DNA of 64,000 nucleotides from contig LVLI01001229.1 in NCBI GenBank assembly GCA_001687465.1, positions 1-64,000 of the forward strand, in the 5' to 3' direction. Source of the DNA: Halocafeteria seosinensis (lineage: Eukaryota; Sar; Bigyra; Bicosoecida). Below the pieces are notes generated by a model that did not search any database, had not been told where the DNA came from, and was given only the letters and a program-made list of their open reading frames with translations. The translations under genes and the position numbers were made by a program. This document shows positions 11,901-21,001 of the stretch, one piece after another. Each line of letters opens with the position of its first letter. Position 1 is the first letter of the stretch.

Positions 11901-14900
11901 TCGAGGTTAATCGGGAATACCACATGGCGTTTTATTCTAAGGGCACTGCATTGCAAGAACTTGGGAGGTTGGAAGAAGCTATAGGGTGCTACAATGAAGC
12001 AGTAAAGTTGGAACCTAGTTTGCCGGAGGCATACTTTAACAAAGGAGAAGCACTTCGCAGTCTTAAGCGAAATGATGAAGCAATCAAGTGTTACAATGCA
12101 ACTCTCGAACTTGAGCCTGCGTCATTTAAAGCATTGTTTAAAAAAGGAGTTGCTTTCCAAAATATTGGCGAACATGCGGCAGCGATAGAATACTATAATG
12201 CGGCTCTCGACCTGAAACCCGACTTTCCTGACGCTCTCCTGAATAAGGGACATGCGTCGGCAACCCTTCAAAAGTATGAAGAAGCCCTCAGATGTTATGA
12301 TGAAGTGATTTGGATCGATACTGAAAATGCTGAGGCATTGCAAAATAAAGGACACGCGCTCAGGAACCTGAGGAAATACGAAGACTCCATTGACTGCTAC
12401 GACCGGGTACTCAAACTCCAGCCTGGAAATATCGAGGCTTGCTATACCAAGGGGCTCTCGTTTTACGATCTGCAACGATATGAAGAGGCAGTAGAGTGTT
12501 ACAACGAAGTGCTTAAAGTGGAACATAGTGACGTGCGAGCGCTAAGAGCGAAAGGCATAGCCCTTGAGCTACTTTCTCGCTATGAAGAAGCTATTGAGTG
12601 TTATGACGGCGTCTTTCCAAAAGATATTGAAATCCTTCGAAACAAAGCCAGCTCGTTGCAACACCTGGGTCGGTATGAGGAATCTATAAACGTTTTTGAC
12701 AGGGCTCTCCAACTTGATCCAAAGAGTATTGTTTGTCGTGATGAAAAAGGTTTAGTGCTGGAGAAACTAAGTAGAAACATGGAAGCAATTGGCTGCTACG
12801 ATGAAATTCTCGCATCTCAAGTGAGTTACTCTCCAGCGTACCGTCATAAAGGCGACGCTTTGAGAAACCTCAAGAAAAATGAAAAAGCGATTGAATGCTA
12901 TGACGAAGCACTAAGGTTTCACCCCCGGGACGAATTTTCCTTATGCAATAAAGGAGTTGCTTTGCAGAATCTCAGTCGAACCGAAGAAGCGATTGAGTGT
13001 TACGACGCTGCAGTAGACATACAGCCATGTTTCATCCAAGCTTTGCTCCTCAAAGGAGATGCACTTTGCAATCTTGGCAGGAATGAAGAAGCTATTGAAA
13101 GCTACGATAGGGCATTGGAATTGGAACCCAGTAACGCTGGAATTTCTATCAAGAAGGGTTTGGCACTTCGTGCTCTTACCCACTTTGTCGAAGCAATTGA
13201 TTGCTTTGAAGACGCAATTAAAGAAGAGCCGGAGAACTATAACGCGTACTATTACAAAGGTGAAACACTCCAGCAGCGAGATCGGGACGAGGAAGCTATT
13301 GAATCGTACGACAAAGTCCTTGAGCTGAATCCGCGCTTGGCCTCCGCAGTCGTCAAAAAAGGAAACGCTCTGAAAAGTCTTGGAAGAAATAAAGCAGCAA
13401 TTGAATGTTATGACCACGCGCTCAACCTTCAGCGCAATTACGTTGATGCAATTGCACAGAAGGGAGACGCACTTCAGAATATTGCTTGTCATGAAGAAGC
13501 GATAGAGTGTTTTGACAAGGCCTTGGAACTCTCAGGGGATGACGCGAGGCTGTTACATAGCAAAGGATTGTCTTTAAACTCCCTTGGCAGGTATAAGAGC
13601 GCTCTGGAATGCCATAATGAAGCTCTCAAAATAAGACCGGCGTTTGCAGCAGCTCTTTGCAGCAAAGGCCAAACCCTTACCGCACTGCAGAAATACGACG
13701 CAGCCCTGGAGGTGTTTGATGCATCCATTTTCCTGGAACCTACTAATCCCCAAACTTTGACTGAAAAAGCGAACACTCTGCTCCAAATGAACCGTATTGA
13801 AGAAGCTATTGAGTGTTACGACACAGCTCTGAGGGTAAACGCCAATTACTCTGACGCTCTTAAAGGAATGGGCTATGCACTACGGGAGCTCAGTCGTTTT
13901 GAGGAAGCTATAGAATGCTATGAACGTTCGCTCGGTATCGAACCGAAAGATGCTGCCTTGCTCGCAGAAAAAGGCGACACTATTAAAGCTCTGGGTCAAA
14001 ATGAGAAGGCGATAGAATGCTATGATCAGAGCCTTCGCATGCAACGAAACAGGTATCAAACGTTCTCGAAGAAGGGAGATGCACTTATGAACTTGAAGAA
14101 ATACTCAAAAGCTGTCCAGTGCTACAATGACTCTTTGGAGATTGAACCGAATCAGGCAACTACTCTTCTTTCCAAGGGAGCTGCTCTCAGGCGCCTCACT
14201 GACGAAGAAGCTGCAATCGAATGTTTTGACAAGGCTTTGAAGATCCAGCCAACATATATCCTCGCACTTAGGTACAAAGGGATCGCGTTAATTTCTCTTG
14301 GCGAGTACGAGGAAGCCATCGACAATTTTGACAAGGCTGTTCAGATTCGATCAGATGATACTGCTTCCCTAGTTGAGAAAGCCCGAACTCTTAGGAAGAT
14401 GAAAAGGTATGCGAAAGCTATCGAGTGTTATGATAGAGTTCTGGAGTTTCAACCCGAAGACGTTACGGCTCTTTACGAAAAAGGGAAAATACTGAAACAT
14501 GTTGATCGTATTGAGGAAGCTATTGAGAGCTACGATAAGGCGCTAGACTTGGATCCTGATAATGCTAATGTTTTGAAGGAGAAAGGTTATGCACTGCGAA
14601 GCTTGCATTGCTCGGAAAAAGCCATTGCCTGTTTTGACCAGGCACTAAAATATGATCCTGACGATGCTACGCTATGGAACGAAAAGGGAAGAGCTTTCAA
14701 TGATTTAAACCAAGATGCTCATGCTCTCGTGAGCTACAGTAAGAGTTTGGAAATTCAACCGGATAATCCTGTGACTCTGAAGAACAAGGGCGATACACTT
14801 TACAACCTTCGTCGTTACGTGGAAGCGATCAAATGTTACGACTCTGCGCTTAAGGTAGATCCATCGTATGCTGTTGCATTCAACAACAAAGGCAACTCTT

Positions 14901-17900
14901 TGAGGAAGCTAAAGAAGGAAACTGACGCATTGGAATGTTATGACAAGGCGATTGAGTTCCAGTCTGACTTTGCAAGTGCTCTGCGGAACAAGGGCATGGT
15001 CCTCGCGACACTTCAAAGACATGACGAAGCATTGGTTGCTCTGGAGAACGCCCTGCAATTCGAACCTAATGACTTTCCAGCGGTCATTGAACAGGCAGAT
15101 GTTCTAAAGGCATTGAACCGAAACATTGAAGCCATTGAATGCTATGACAAAGCACTTACGCTTCAGTCGAATAGTACGTCAGCGCTTCGACACAAAGGCA
15201 TTGCCCTTGCTACACTTGAAAAGTATGAAGAAGCGATAGAGCATTATGATGCGGCAGTTGCCCGGCAACCTGACGACAGCACGGCATTGGCGTACAAAGG
15301 AAATGCGCTGATGAACTTGAATCGTAACGAGGAAGCAATCGACAGTTACGACGAAGCACTGGCTGTCCAACCCGATAATGGTTACGCTTTGCAGATGAAA
15401 GGGCGTGCTCTACGGAAGCTTAATCGTATCGAGCAAGCTATCGATTGCTACGATAAGTCTCTGGCGCTAAATCGCAAGAATACTGATGTCTTGATGGACA
15501 AGGCTGACTCTTTGAAAGATCTTGGTCAATATGAGGAAGCGATTGAATACTACAGCAAAAGTCTTAAGATTCAACCTGATAACCCGGATGCTCTTGCCAA
15601 CAAAGGAGACTTGCTTTTTAATACTCAACGATATGAGGACGCTGTGCTATGTTATGATAAAACCCTTGAGATTCAGCCGTCAAGGGTTGCTGTTCTAGCA
15701 AATAAAGGTAATGCACTTAGGAAAATGCGTCAGGATACTGACGCACTCGAGTGTTACCAGAAGGCGACCGAATTCCAGCCTGCGTTTGCAAGGGCGCTTC
15801 GCGGTGAAGGACAGGTGCTTATGGATTTGGGAAGGCATGATGAAGCGATATCTTCTTGGGATGCATTGCTCAAACTCGACCAGGACGATCATCTTTCTCA
15901 AATTTGGAAAGGAAAGGCATTACAGAGCCTTCAGCGACATGGAGAGGCGGTTGATTGCTTTTCTCGAGTACTGGAATTTCTTCCGGACAATGCCGAAGTT
16001 TTGTACAGCAAAGCACTCTCGCTGAAGAATCTGAATCGGATTAATGAGGCCATTGAATTGTTCGGCAAAGCGCTCTACTATCACCCAAATCACGCCAAGT
16101 CGTTAAGAGAGCTTGGGCATACGCTGAGGATTCATAGCCGTGTTGGAGAAGCCATTGAGTGCTATAACAAGGTATTGGAGCTCGAATCTCAAGATTCCCT
16201 CATTCTTGTTGAAAAGGCAGATGCGCTTACGAGCATTTCTAGGTACGATGAAGCTGTCAGTTGTTACACGGATAGCCTGAACGTCGACCCTCAAAACGCC
16301 GAAGCACTCGTGAAGCGGGGTGATGCGCTTGCAAACCTGGATAGGACTAAGGAAGCTATTGAATGTTATGATAAAGCTCTTGAAGTCAAACCCACCTATG
16401 CTCATGCTTTTTGCCGGAAGGGGCACGCTTTTCGGCAACTCAGTAGCGATGAAGCAGCCCTTGAATGCTACGAATCCGCTCTTCGGCTTCATCCTGACGA
16501 CGCCGATGCGCTTTACAGCAAAGCACTTTCATTAGCTAATCTCCACAGGTTTGAAGAAGCAATCGTCAGTTTCGATGAAGCTCTCATGTTGGAGTCTGAG
16601 AATGTCGACGTTATTGGAGCTAAAGGCATATCACTTGAGAACCTAGGCAGGTACGAAGAAGCTATTTCGTGCTACGACAAATGTTTGGAATTGGGAGGTA
16701 CAAATCCAATTGCTTTGGCGAATAAAGGGGATTCTCTCTGTAGTCTGCGAAGGCATGATGAAGCAATTCAGTGTTACCAGACAGCGCTTGAAATCTCACC
16801 GACCAATCCTCAGTTGTTGCATAGAATTGGGATGGCTTTGGAGCAGCTGAACCGTACTGAGGAGGCTATAATGTATTTTGATAAGTCTCTTGAACTTAAT
16901 GCCAAAGATTTCGAGGTGTTTGTCAGTAAAGGAAATGCTTTGAAGGATATGAAGAAGTACGATGAAGCCATCAAGTGCTACGACGAAGCGCTTGCACTAG
17001 AACCAGAAGAAGGAGTTACATTGGCTAGCAAAGGAGACTCGCTGCGTATGTTAAAGAAATTTGAAGAAGCTCTTCTATGTTGTCACAAGGCGATTGAAAT
17101 CCAATCGGATTGTGCTCAAGCATTTCTGGTCGAAGGATACACGTTTCGAGACCTTGATCGCAACAACGAAGCAATCCAGAGTTATGATAATGCTCTTGAG
17201 TGCTGCCCTCAATTGATTGAGGCTCTTCTTGGGAAAGGCGAAGCTCTGATGACACTGGAAGAGTATGATAGCGCTGTAGATTGCTTTGATCAAGTACTTA
17301 GGCTTGATACCCAAAATGTCAACGCCCTTCGCAACAAGGGTATTGCTCTCAGAAACTCGCATAGGTCTGAAGTGGTTATTGACTGCTTCGATGCCGTTTT
17401 GGAGATCGATTCTACCGACGCGAGTGCCTATCATAATAAAGGACTTGCCCTTCATGACCTCGGTAGAGACGAGACTGCCATTCAATGCTATGAAAAGTCG
17501 TTGGAGCTTGAACCTCGGTTTGCTGAAGCAATTCGTGACAAAGGGATATCACTTGGAGCTTTAGAAAAGCACGTGGAGGCGCTAACATTTCTTGATCAAA
17601 GTCTCCAGTTTGATTCTCATGATGTCACAGCTCTGATCGAGAAAGGCAAAGCCCTCATGAATCTGAACCGCAGCCAAGAAGCAATTCAGAGCTATGACCG
17701 CGCACTTGCTCTGGCACCAGAAAGTGCACTGAGTGCAGTGGCTCTGAATAGTAAGGGAATCGCGCTTTGTCAGCTTGGAAGAAACGAAGAAGCCGTTGGA
17801 AGCCATGATAAAGCTCTCGAGCTTCGACCTCATTTTGCGGATGCTTCATACAATAGAGGTAATGTCCTTAGCAATCTTAGCAGGTTTGAGGATGCTATTG

Positions 17901-20206
17901 AATCCTACGATAAAGTGCTCGAACTTGAATCCGACCATTGGGGTGCTCAATACCGTAAAGGAATTGCCCTCGAACGTCTTGAGCAATACGAAACCGCCAT
18001 CCAATGCTACAACGAAAGTATCAGGATCCAAGCGGATAGAGCGGACATATACAGGCACAAGGGTAATTGTCTGAAGCGCCTCGAGAATTTCGACGAAGCT
18101 ATTGAGTGCTATGAGTCTGCCCTGGAGCTGGAACCTGGAGACTCCGAGGCGCTCATTAATAAAGGGATGTCGCTCGAAGGTGTTGGACGACACGAAGAAG
18201 CAGTTCGCTGCTACGATAAAGCACTGGAACTTTGCCCCAATAGCACACATTTACTGGAACTAAAAGGTTTAGCACTTGAAACGCTCGGGCGTTATACGGA
18301 TGCCCTACATTCGTTTGATGGTGTACTTGGGCTGGAACCAAAGCACGCCGTTGCTTTGTCAGAAAAAGGGAACTGCTTGAGAAACTTGAACCGGAACGAG
18401 GAGGCTTTGGTGTGTTTTGATGAAGCTCTCGAGGTATCTCCAGGGAAGGTCTCTACTTTCAATGCCAAAGGTCTCGCTCTCGCTAATCTCAATCGGAACG
18501 AAGAAGCTATCGAATGTTATGATGCAGCTCTAAAGCTCCAGTCAGGCAACTTTTTTGTCTACCGTAATGAGGGACATGCGTTTCAAGCTCTTGGCAAGCA
18601 TGACGATGCCATAAACTGCTACGACAAAGCGCTTGAGTTGAATCCAGAGGATGGATTTGCTTTGACTGGGAAAGGAGTATCGTTGAACTCCCTAGGCAAA
18701 ACTAAAGAAGCTGTCGAGTGTTATGACCGTGCAATCAGTATCTTGCCTACTTATTCTCAAGCATTTTATCACAAAGGCAATGCTTATTTGCAGCTAGGTC
18801 GTATGGAGGAAGCAGTAAATTGCTATGACAGAGCGCTTGCTCTGGAACCCGAGCTAGCCAACGCTTACCATTGCAAAGGAAATGCCTTAGCGTGTCTTCG
18901 AAGAGAAGAAGACGCAATAGAATGTTATGACAAGGCACTAGAACTTCTTCCTCATTCCTATGAGGCGTTGCGAAATAAAGGAGACTCTTTGAGAAACCTG
19001 GGGCGTTACACCGAAGCGTTACATTGCTACGACAAAGTGTTGGACATGATGCCGAACGAACCGCTCAACTGGAATGCTAAGGGGCTTGCACTATATGGCC
19101 TTGCCAGGTATGAGGAAGCAATTGGGTGCTACGAGAAGACACTGGCACTAAAACCGGGTTTCTTTGAGAGTCTGCGCAACAAAGGAGTAGCGCTCACTGC
19201 ACTAGATAGGATAGAGGAAGCCCTCGCCGTGTTCGATGAGGCAATGGGGATACAACCAGAGGACCCTGTCACTTGGACTGAACGGGGAAATGCATTGAGA
19301 AGTCTGGAGCGGGTGGACGAAGCTATGGAACACTATGAGAAAGCAATGGCAGTTGATCCTCACTATTCTTACGCCTGTGACGAGAAAGGGGTAGCGCTCT
19401 GCAAGCTAGGCCAACTTGACCAAGCCATAGGCTACTTTGACAAAGCTCTAAGACTCTTGCCCGATGATGCGTATGGCTTGATCGGGAAAGCAAATGCATT
19501 ATGCGGACTCGGTAGAGATGACGAAGCCCTTGAACATTATGACGCCGCACTAGAGCTGGAGCCAGCCAACACTGACGCATTGATCAATAAGGGAATTGTA
19601 CTTAGGTATCAAGGTCGATTCCAAGAAGCCATATCCTGCTACGATGAAGCTCTGGAGATCCAACCTAATGACCCAATCGCTTACAACAACAAAGGCATCG
19701 CCCTTGAACATCTCTGGAGGAATGAGGAAGCACTCCAATGTTACGACAAAGCCCTTGATATCCGTCCAGGTTATATTCACGCCCTAAACAATGAAGGAAA
19801 TGCTCTCAAGAATGTGGGCCATAACGAAGAGGCCATTCTATGCTTTGACAAAGTTATTAAACTGGATCCATGCCATGCTAGTGCTTTCAATAATAAGGGA
19901 CTTGCACTTGAGAATCTGGGTAGAACTGAAGAAGCCATTGAATGCTATGAAACGGCGTTTAAACTCCAACCGGAATTCTTCAACGCCCTTCGCAATAAAG
20001 GAATTGCGTTGGAAGGTCTAGGAAGGTATGACGAAGCGATCGAAGTCTATGACGACATCCTACGACAAGATCCCAATAACCGGGGTGCTCTTGAAAGCAA
20101 AAGCCTTGTACTTGTTACGCTTACGGCTCAGAGGAAAGGGTATGACCCTAACGAAACAGGAGGATATTGGGGTAGCCGGTATGCACGAATGCACTCTTAC
20201 AAGTAG
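5981..20206 (+). CDS. Giant tetratricopeptide-repeat protein, about 138 TPRs
   Basis: A single uninterrupted frame encodes 4741 residues from the ATG at 5981 (a GTG three bases earlier is unlikely in a eukaryote). After about 12 residues the protein is TPR to within about 30 residues of the end. The 34-residue consensus reads roughly N-K-G-x-A-L-x-x-L-G-R-x-E-E-A-I-E-C-Y-D-K-A-L-E-L-x-P. Counting N-K-G positions from codon spacing gives about 138 repeats, every one 102 bp apart, except one 9-bp shortening near 12.61 kb and one 9-bp lengthening near 17.73 kb. There is no signal peptide, membrane segment or catalytic domain. TPR arrays form superhelices that bind peptides or partner proteins, so a very long scaffold in the cytosol is the natural inference. 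The partner is unknown. The last residues (about 4712-4741, rich in Gly, Tyr and Arg) are not TPR. Confidence 0.93.
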   Translation: MEARAREYVEQASESGGQGRYEEALKYANKALIIPGIDPDVKFDGLVYKAIALYNLDRNEEAIDYFSQALEIRPEDTDVLSAKGMAFESLGRFQRAVECYDTVLELNSEDLGALGNKGNSLRCLGRNEEAIEYYDKVLTLVPEDALARNNKGLALENLNRNQEALQCYNETLTLEPDYAAALNNKGNVLQNMERYEEAIGCYNRAMDIQPDDPVAYINKGTTFRALNRVEEAIECYNKAAGFSSDRDRALHYKGNALSYLGRHEEALACYNEAIELQPENAEVLANKGDALKTLGRDEEAVNCFDKAIELHPDDARSLNNKGLALKDLGRADEALECYNKALELRPDFATALSNKGVALTALRRYEEAIELFDKTLGIEFEDALALADKGNALRDLNRLEEAIECYDKSLQLNPQNADALCDKGTALFKLERREEAIECYDAALGLQPENSEALKSKGHALYALDRNREAIECYTKALKLHPNYGDALRNKGNALKKLSRYEEAIETYDSAIATGNVDAETFYNKGASLECLERDEEALECYDKAVELDDTYFDAHYRKGYLSKKLEKTEDAISSFDNALHINGDDVNALDHKGKALQKVGRYEEAVECFDKVIELQPENSETHCNRALAAVALDRKEEAVKSFDKTLQIQPDNIIALLGKADALKDLERNEEAVKCYEKVLERQVGDKQVFRNKGIVLRRLKRNKDALTCYDDVLEQDPQDIFILTEKGHALRSVRKFDQAIECYDGALELDSDYYNALIGKAYALSQNASNKEALKLFNRSVKLSPEDSNAFYGKGVALRNLERHEEAIACFDKALEIQTQFLDALHNKGNCLRDLSRHEEAIDYYDKVLEVNPKHVNALKNKGLCLWNLHQNDKAIECYDRALEINPEYVHILNNKGNALKNLGRNEEAIACYDKAIQLQPNYASAFNNKGLALESLGCSQDAIECYDKAVELQPDFSRALSNKGVALASLGMNEEALEVFDRTLEVKPDDIVTLIDKGNALRDLNRTDEAFEYYDKALKLQPANPYAFVCKATALSRANRHVEAITNYSKGINLRSDDAFAIHGMGAALKSLGRLEEAMECYDRAIEIQPDYIGALQSRANCLRDLEQYEDAIEGYDKVLSLDPQHTNALTNKGLALWNVFRNEEAVQCYDRVLRQQPNSLSVLGAKGMALESLKRYEEALVCYNKALKIESKEMGALGNKGNCLSNLERYEEAIKCYDEVLEIDPRNILALNNKGIALESLERYEEALNCYDETLELEPGFSAAFRNKGSTLMNLGRNEEAIACFDGALGLQPDFSSAMREKGDALGTLNRDEEAIECYNRALELNRKDSNALINKGRTLSKLGKSKEAIKCFDKAVKSGLDPGKALLHKGVHLRHLSRSDEAVECFGAALGFYPESTKIFLEKAHALRDLRRYESAIGCYDVVLAENSDIADAWSGKGSALRGLGMNQEALACYEEALSLEPADGHFYHNKGCALRDLCQNEEALECYNKALELQPVSAETLRNKGTVLIALNKNEQANDFLDQALELEPNDYIAWTEKGNALRNLNLTSAAIKCYDKAIELDPHSPHAFNGKGNTFIDLHKYDEALRNYNKALKIKPDYIEAINNKGHALRGLHRYEEAIEYYDRALKTAPDNTDSLIEKGTTLCELVRYDEAIKCYDRVLDIQPDNVDAFLRKANTLKNIGRNEEAIACYDSALELEPDNQNVLNGKGSTLKNLNKNEQAILCYDKVLQHVPDNVIALRNKGNALEKLHRYEEAITCYDNLLSYHPESASTLVDKGITLSAVGRDEEAISSYDEALVLQPKDTRTLILKGTSLQRLKRWEEAVHCYDQILELQSDEIDALKNKADALRNLNRNKQAIAHYDKVLVIQSDHWDAICGKGLALKKLDRDEEAIECFDEALGLEGDSALAYRYKGDTLTKMNRAEEALECYDKALSLQPDDVMAYMGTATALRSLNRTDEAIDCYDRVIEVNREYHMAFYSKGTALQELGRLEEAIGCYNEAVKLEPSLPEAYFNKGEALRSLKRNDEAIKCYNATLELEPASFKALFKKGVAFQNIGEHAAAIEYYNAALDLKPDFPDALLNKGHASATLQKYEEALRCYDEVIWIDTENAEALQNKGHALRNLRKYEDSIDCYDRVLKLQPGNIEACYTKGLSFYDLQRYEEAVECYNEVLKVEHSDVRALRAKGIALELLSRYEEAIECYDGVFPKDIEILRNKASSLQHLGRYEESINVFDRALQLDPKSIVCRDEKGLVLEKLSRNMEAIGCYDEILASQVSYSPAYRHKGDALRNLKKNEKAIECYDEALRFHPRDEFSLCNKGVALQNLSRTEEAIECYDAAVDIQPCFIQALLLKGDALCNLGRNEEAIESYDRALELEPSNAGISIKKGLALRALTHFVEAIDCFEDAIKEEPENYNAYYYKGETLQQRDRDEEAIESYDKVLELNPRLASAVVKKGNALKSLGRNKAAIECYDHALNLQRNYVDAIAQKGDALQNIACHEEAIECFDKALELSGDDARLLHSKGLSLNSLGRYKSALECHNEALKIRPAFAAALCSKGQTLTALQKYDAALEVFDASIFLEPTNPQTLTEKANTLLQMNRIEEAIECYDTALRVNANYSDALKGMGYALRELSRFEEAIECYERSLGIEPKDAALLAEKGDTIKALGQNEKAIECYDQSLRMQRNRYQTFSKKGDALMNLKKYSKAVQCYNDSLEIEPNQATTLLSKGAALRRLTDEEAAIECFDKALKIQPTYILALRYKGIALISLGEYEEAIDNFDKAVQIRSDDTASLVEKARTLRKMKRYAKAIECYDRVLEFQPEDVTALYEKGKILKHVDRIEEAIESYDKALDLDPDNANVLKEKGYALRSLHCSEKAIACFDQALKYDPDDATLWNEKGRAFNDLNQDAHALVSYSKSLEIQPDNPVTLKNKGDTLYNLRRYVEAIKCYDSALKVDPSYAVAFNNKGNSLRKLKKETDALECYDKAIEFQSDFASALRNKGMVLATLQRHDEALVALENALQFEPNDFPAVIEQADVLKALNRNIEAIECYDKALTLQSNSTSALRHKGIALATLEKYEEAIEHYDAAVARQPDDSTALAYKGNALMNLNRNEEAIDSYDEALAVQPDNGYALQMKGRALRKLNRIEQAIDCYDKSLALNRKNTDVLMDKADSLKDLGQYEEAIEYYSKSLKIQPDNPDALANKGDLLFNTQRYEDAVLCYDKTLEIQPSRVAVLANKGNALRKMRQDTDALECYQKATEFQPAFARALRGEGQVLMDLGRHDEAISSWDALLKLDQDDHLSQIWKGKALQSLQRHGEAVDCFSRVLEFLPDNAEVLYSKALSLKNLNRINEAIELFGKALYYHPNHAKSLRELGHTLRIHSRVGEAIECYNKVLELESQDSLILVEKADALTSISRYDEAVSCYTDSLNVDPQNAEALVKRGDALANLDRTKEAIECYDKALEVKPTYAHAFCRKGHAFRQLSSDEAALECYESALRLHPDDADALYSKALSLANLHRFEEAIVSFDEALMLESENVDVIGAKGISLENLGRYEEAISCYDKCLELGGTNPIALANKGDSLCSLRRHDEAIQCYQTALEISPTNPQLLHRIGMALEQLNRTEEAIMYFDKSLELNAKDFEVFVSKGNALKDMKKYDEAIKCYDEALALEPEEGVTLASKGDSLRMLKKFEEALLCCHKAIEIQSDCAQAFLVEGYTFRDLDRNNEAIQSYDNALECCPQLIEALLGKGEALMTLEEYDSAVDCFDQVLRLDTQNVNALRNKGIALRNSHRSEVVIDCFDAVLEIDSTDASAYHNKGLALHDLGRDETAIQCYEKSLELEPRFAEAIRDKGISLGALEKHVEALTFLDQSLQFDSHDVTALIEKGKALMNLNRSQEAIQSYDRALALAPESALSAVALNSKGIALCQLGRNEEAVGSHDKALELRPHFADASYNRGNVLSNLSRFEDAIESYDKVLELESDHWGAQYRKGIALERLEQYETAIQCYNESIRIQADRADIYRHKGNCLKRLENFDEAIECYESALELEPGDSEALINKGMSLEGVGRHEEAVRCYDKALELCPNSTHLLELKGLALETLGRYTDALHSFDGVLGLEPKHAVALSEKGNCLRNLNRNEEALVCFDEALEVSPGKVSTFNAKGLALANLNRNEEAIECYDAALKLQSGNFFVYRNEGHAFQALGKHDDAINCYDKALELNPEDGFALTGKGVSLNSLGKTKEAVECYDRAISILPTYSQAFYHKGNAYLQLGRMEEAVNCYDRALALEPELANAYHCKGNALACLRREEDAIECYDKALELLPHSYEALRNKGDSLRNLGRYTEALHCYDKVLDMMPNEPLNWNAKGLALYGLARYEEAIGCYEKTLALKPGFFESLRNKGVALTALDRIEEALAVFDEAMGIQPEDPVTWTERGNALRSLERVDEAMEHYEKAMAVDPHYSYACDEKGVALCKLGQLDQAIGYFDKALRLLPDDAYGLIGKANALCGLGRDDEALEHYDAALELEPANTDALINKGIVLRYQGRFQEAISCYDEALEIQPNDPIAYNNKGIALEHLWRNEEALQCYDKALDIRPGYIHALNNEGNALKNVGHNEEAILCFDKVIKLDPCHASAFNNKGLALENLGRTEEAIECYETAFKLQPEFFNALRNKGIALEGLGRYDEAIEVYDDILRQDPNNRGALESKSLVLVTLTAQRKGYDPNETGGYWGSRYARMHSYK
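6122..20095 (+). repeat. 102-bp coding repeat array with an apparent 8-repeat super-period
   Basis: The DNA period is exactly 102 bp. Neighbouring units are well diverged, so the array is not recently amplified. Some distant units resemble each other more than their neighbours. The unit with K-G-L-x-L-W-N begins at 8570 and again at 9386, exactly 816 bp (8 units) apart, each preceded by a matching N-C-L-R-D-L unit. The unit with V-F-D in place of C-Y-D recurs at 7040, 8876, 10508, 13661, 14273, 14987, 15803, 17537, 19178 and 19994. The steps are 18, 16, 31, 6, 7, 8, 17, 16 and 8 units. Confidence 0.8.
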
Positions 20207-21001
20207 TCCAAGGAAGTTGAGTGAAACTGGACAATCTGACACACTGTCCATAGCCGTTCCTGGATAGTTATCTCCCTTTGGTGAAAGATTGGTGTGTACT
20301 GAATTCCTAACAGTTGAGTTTCACTGAAAAAGTTAGACTTCAATTATGCCAGTGGGAGTCAAGGGTGTTTGTGGAAACGGCATCGCTGGTGGAAGTTGAA
20401 ATCAATTGCAAATCAGACGTTGAGAATAATTGGCGGGATGAAGATCAGGCGAAGACTCACGGTTTCTCTAACCGAGCATACCACTTGGTTTTCGCCAGAA
20501 AAGCTACTGCTAACACGGAAGATGCAACACACGAATATCCTAGACGCCACAAATCCAGTTTCGGGTCGAAGCGAAAAGAGTTCATTCGAACTCCACCGTC
20601 GTATTCTAAAGAAGACGACTAGCCCTTCCCAGCTCGTGGAAAACGGAAAGCAGATTTGGAGGTGTACCAGCACTGGGCTGACTACAACCCTGAAAGAAAT
20701 GCAAAGTTTTGGGTTCGGCTCCTTAGCGCAGCGACATAACTCACTGCTGTAGGTATATAACCTCACCTGTACTTTCGCGCGCATTGAGATTGCCGTCGGT
20801 AATTTTTCCCTCTTACCAGACTCGTAGGGTAATGACAGCTAACGATTCACAGCCTCTTATTTATTTCACCCACTACCATCGCCACCACCGTTTACCAGTT
20901 ATGCAGCTACAGTTGTACAACCACTAGGTGTATTTTCCGTTCAACTGCCAGCCCATACCATGCACTAATTCCGTTTCGGAACTATTGCCCATACAAACTG
21001 A
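20207..21001. other. Non-coding interval downstream of the TPR gene
   Basis: Contains the 3' flank of the TPR gene. Small plus-strand frames at 20314-20622 and 20369-20752 overlap each other in different frames and show no domain, signal peptide or repeat, so no gene is called. Confidence 0.4.

Noticed and set aside
12941-13492. 183-residue minus-strand frame inside the TPR gene (and similar ones elsewhere in 6-20 kb)
   Set aside because: Antisense shadow of periodic TPR codons. Such frames recur along the array and carry no independent features.
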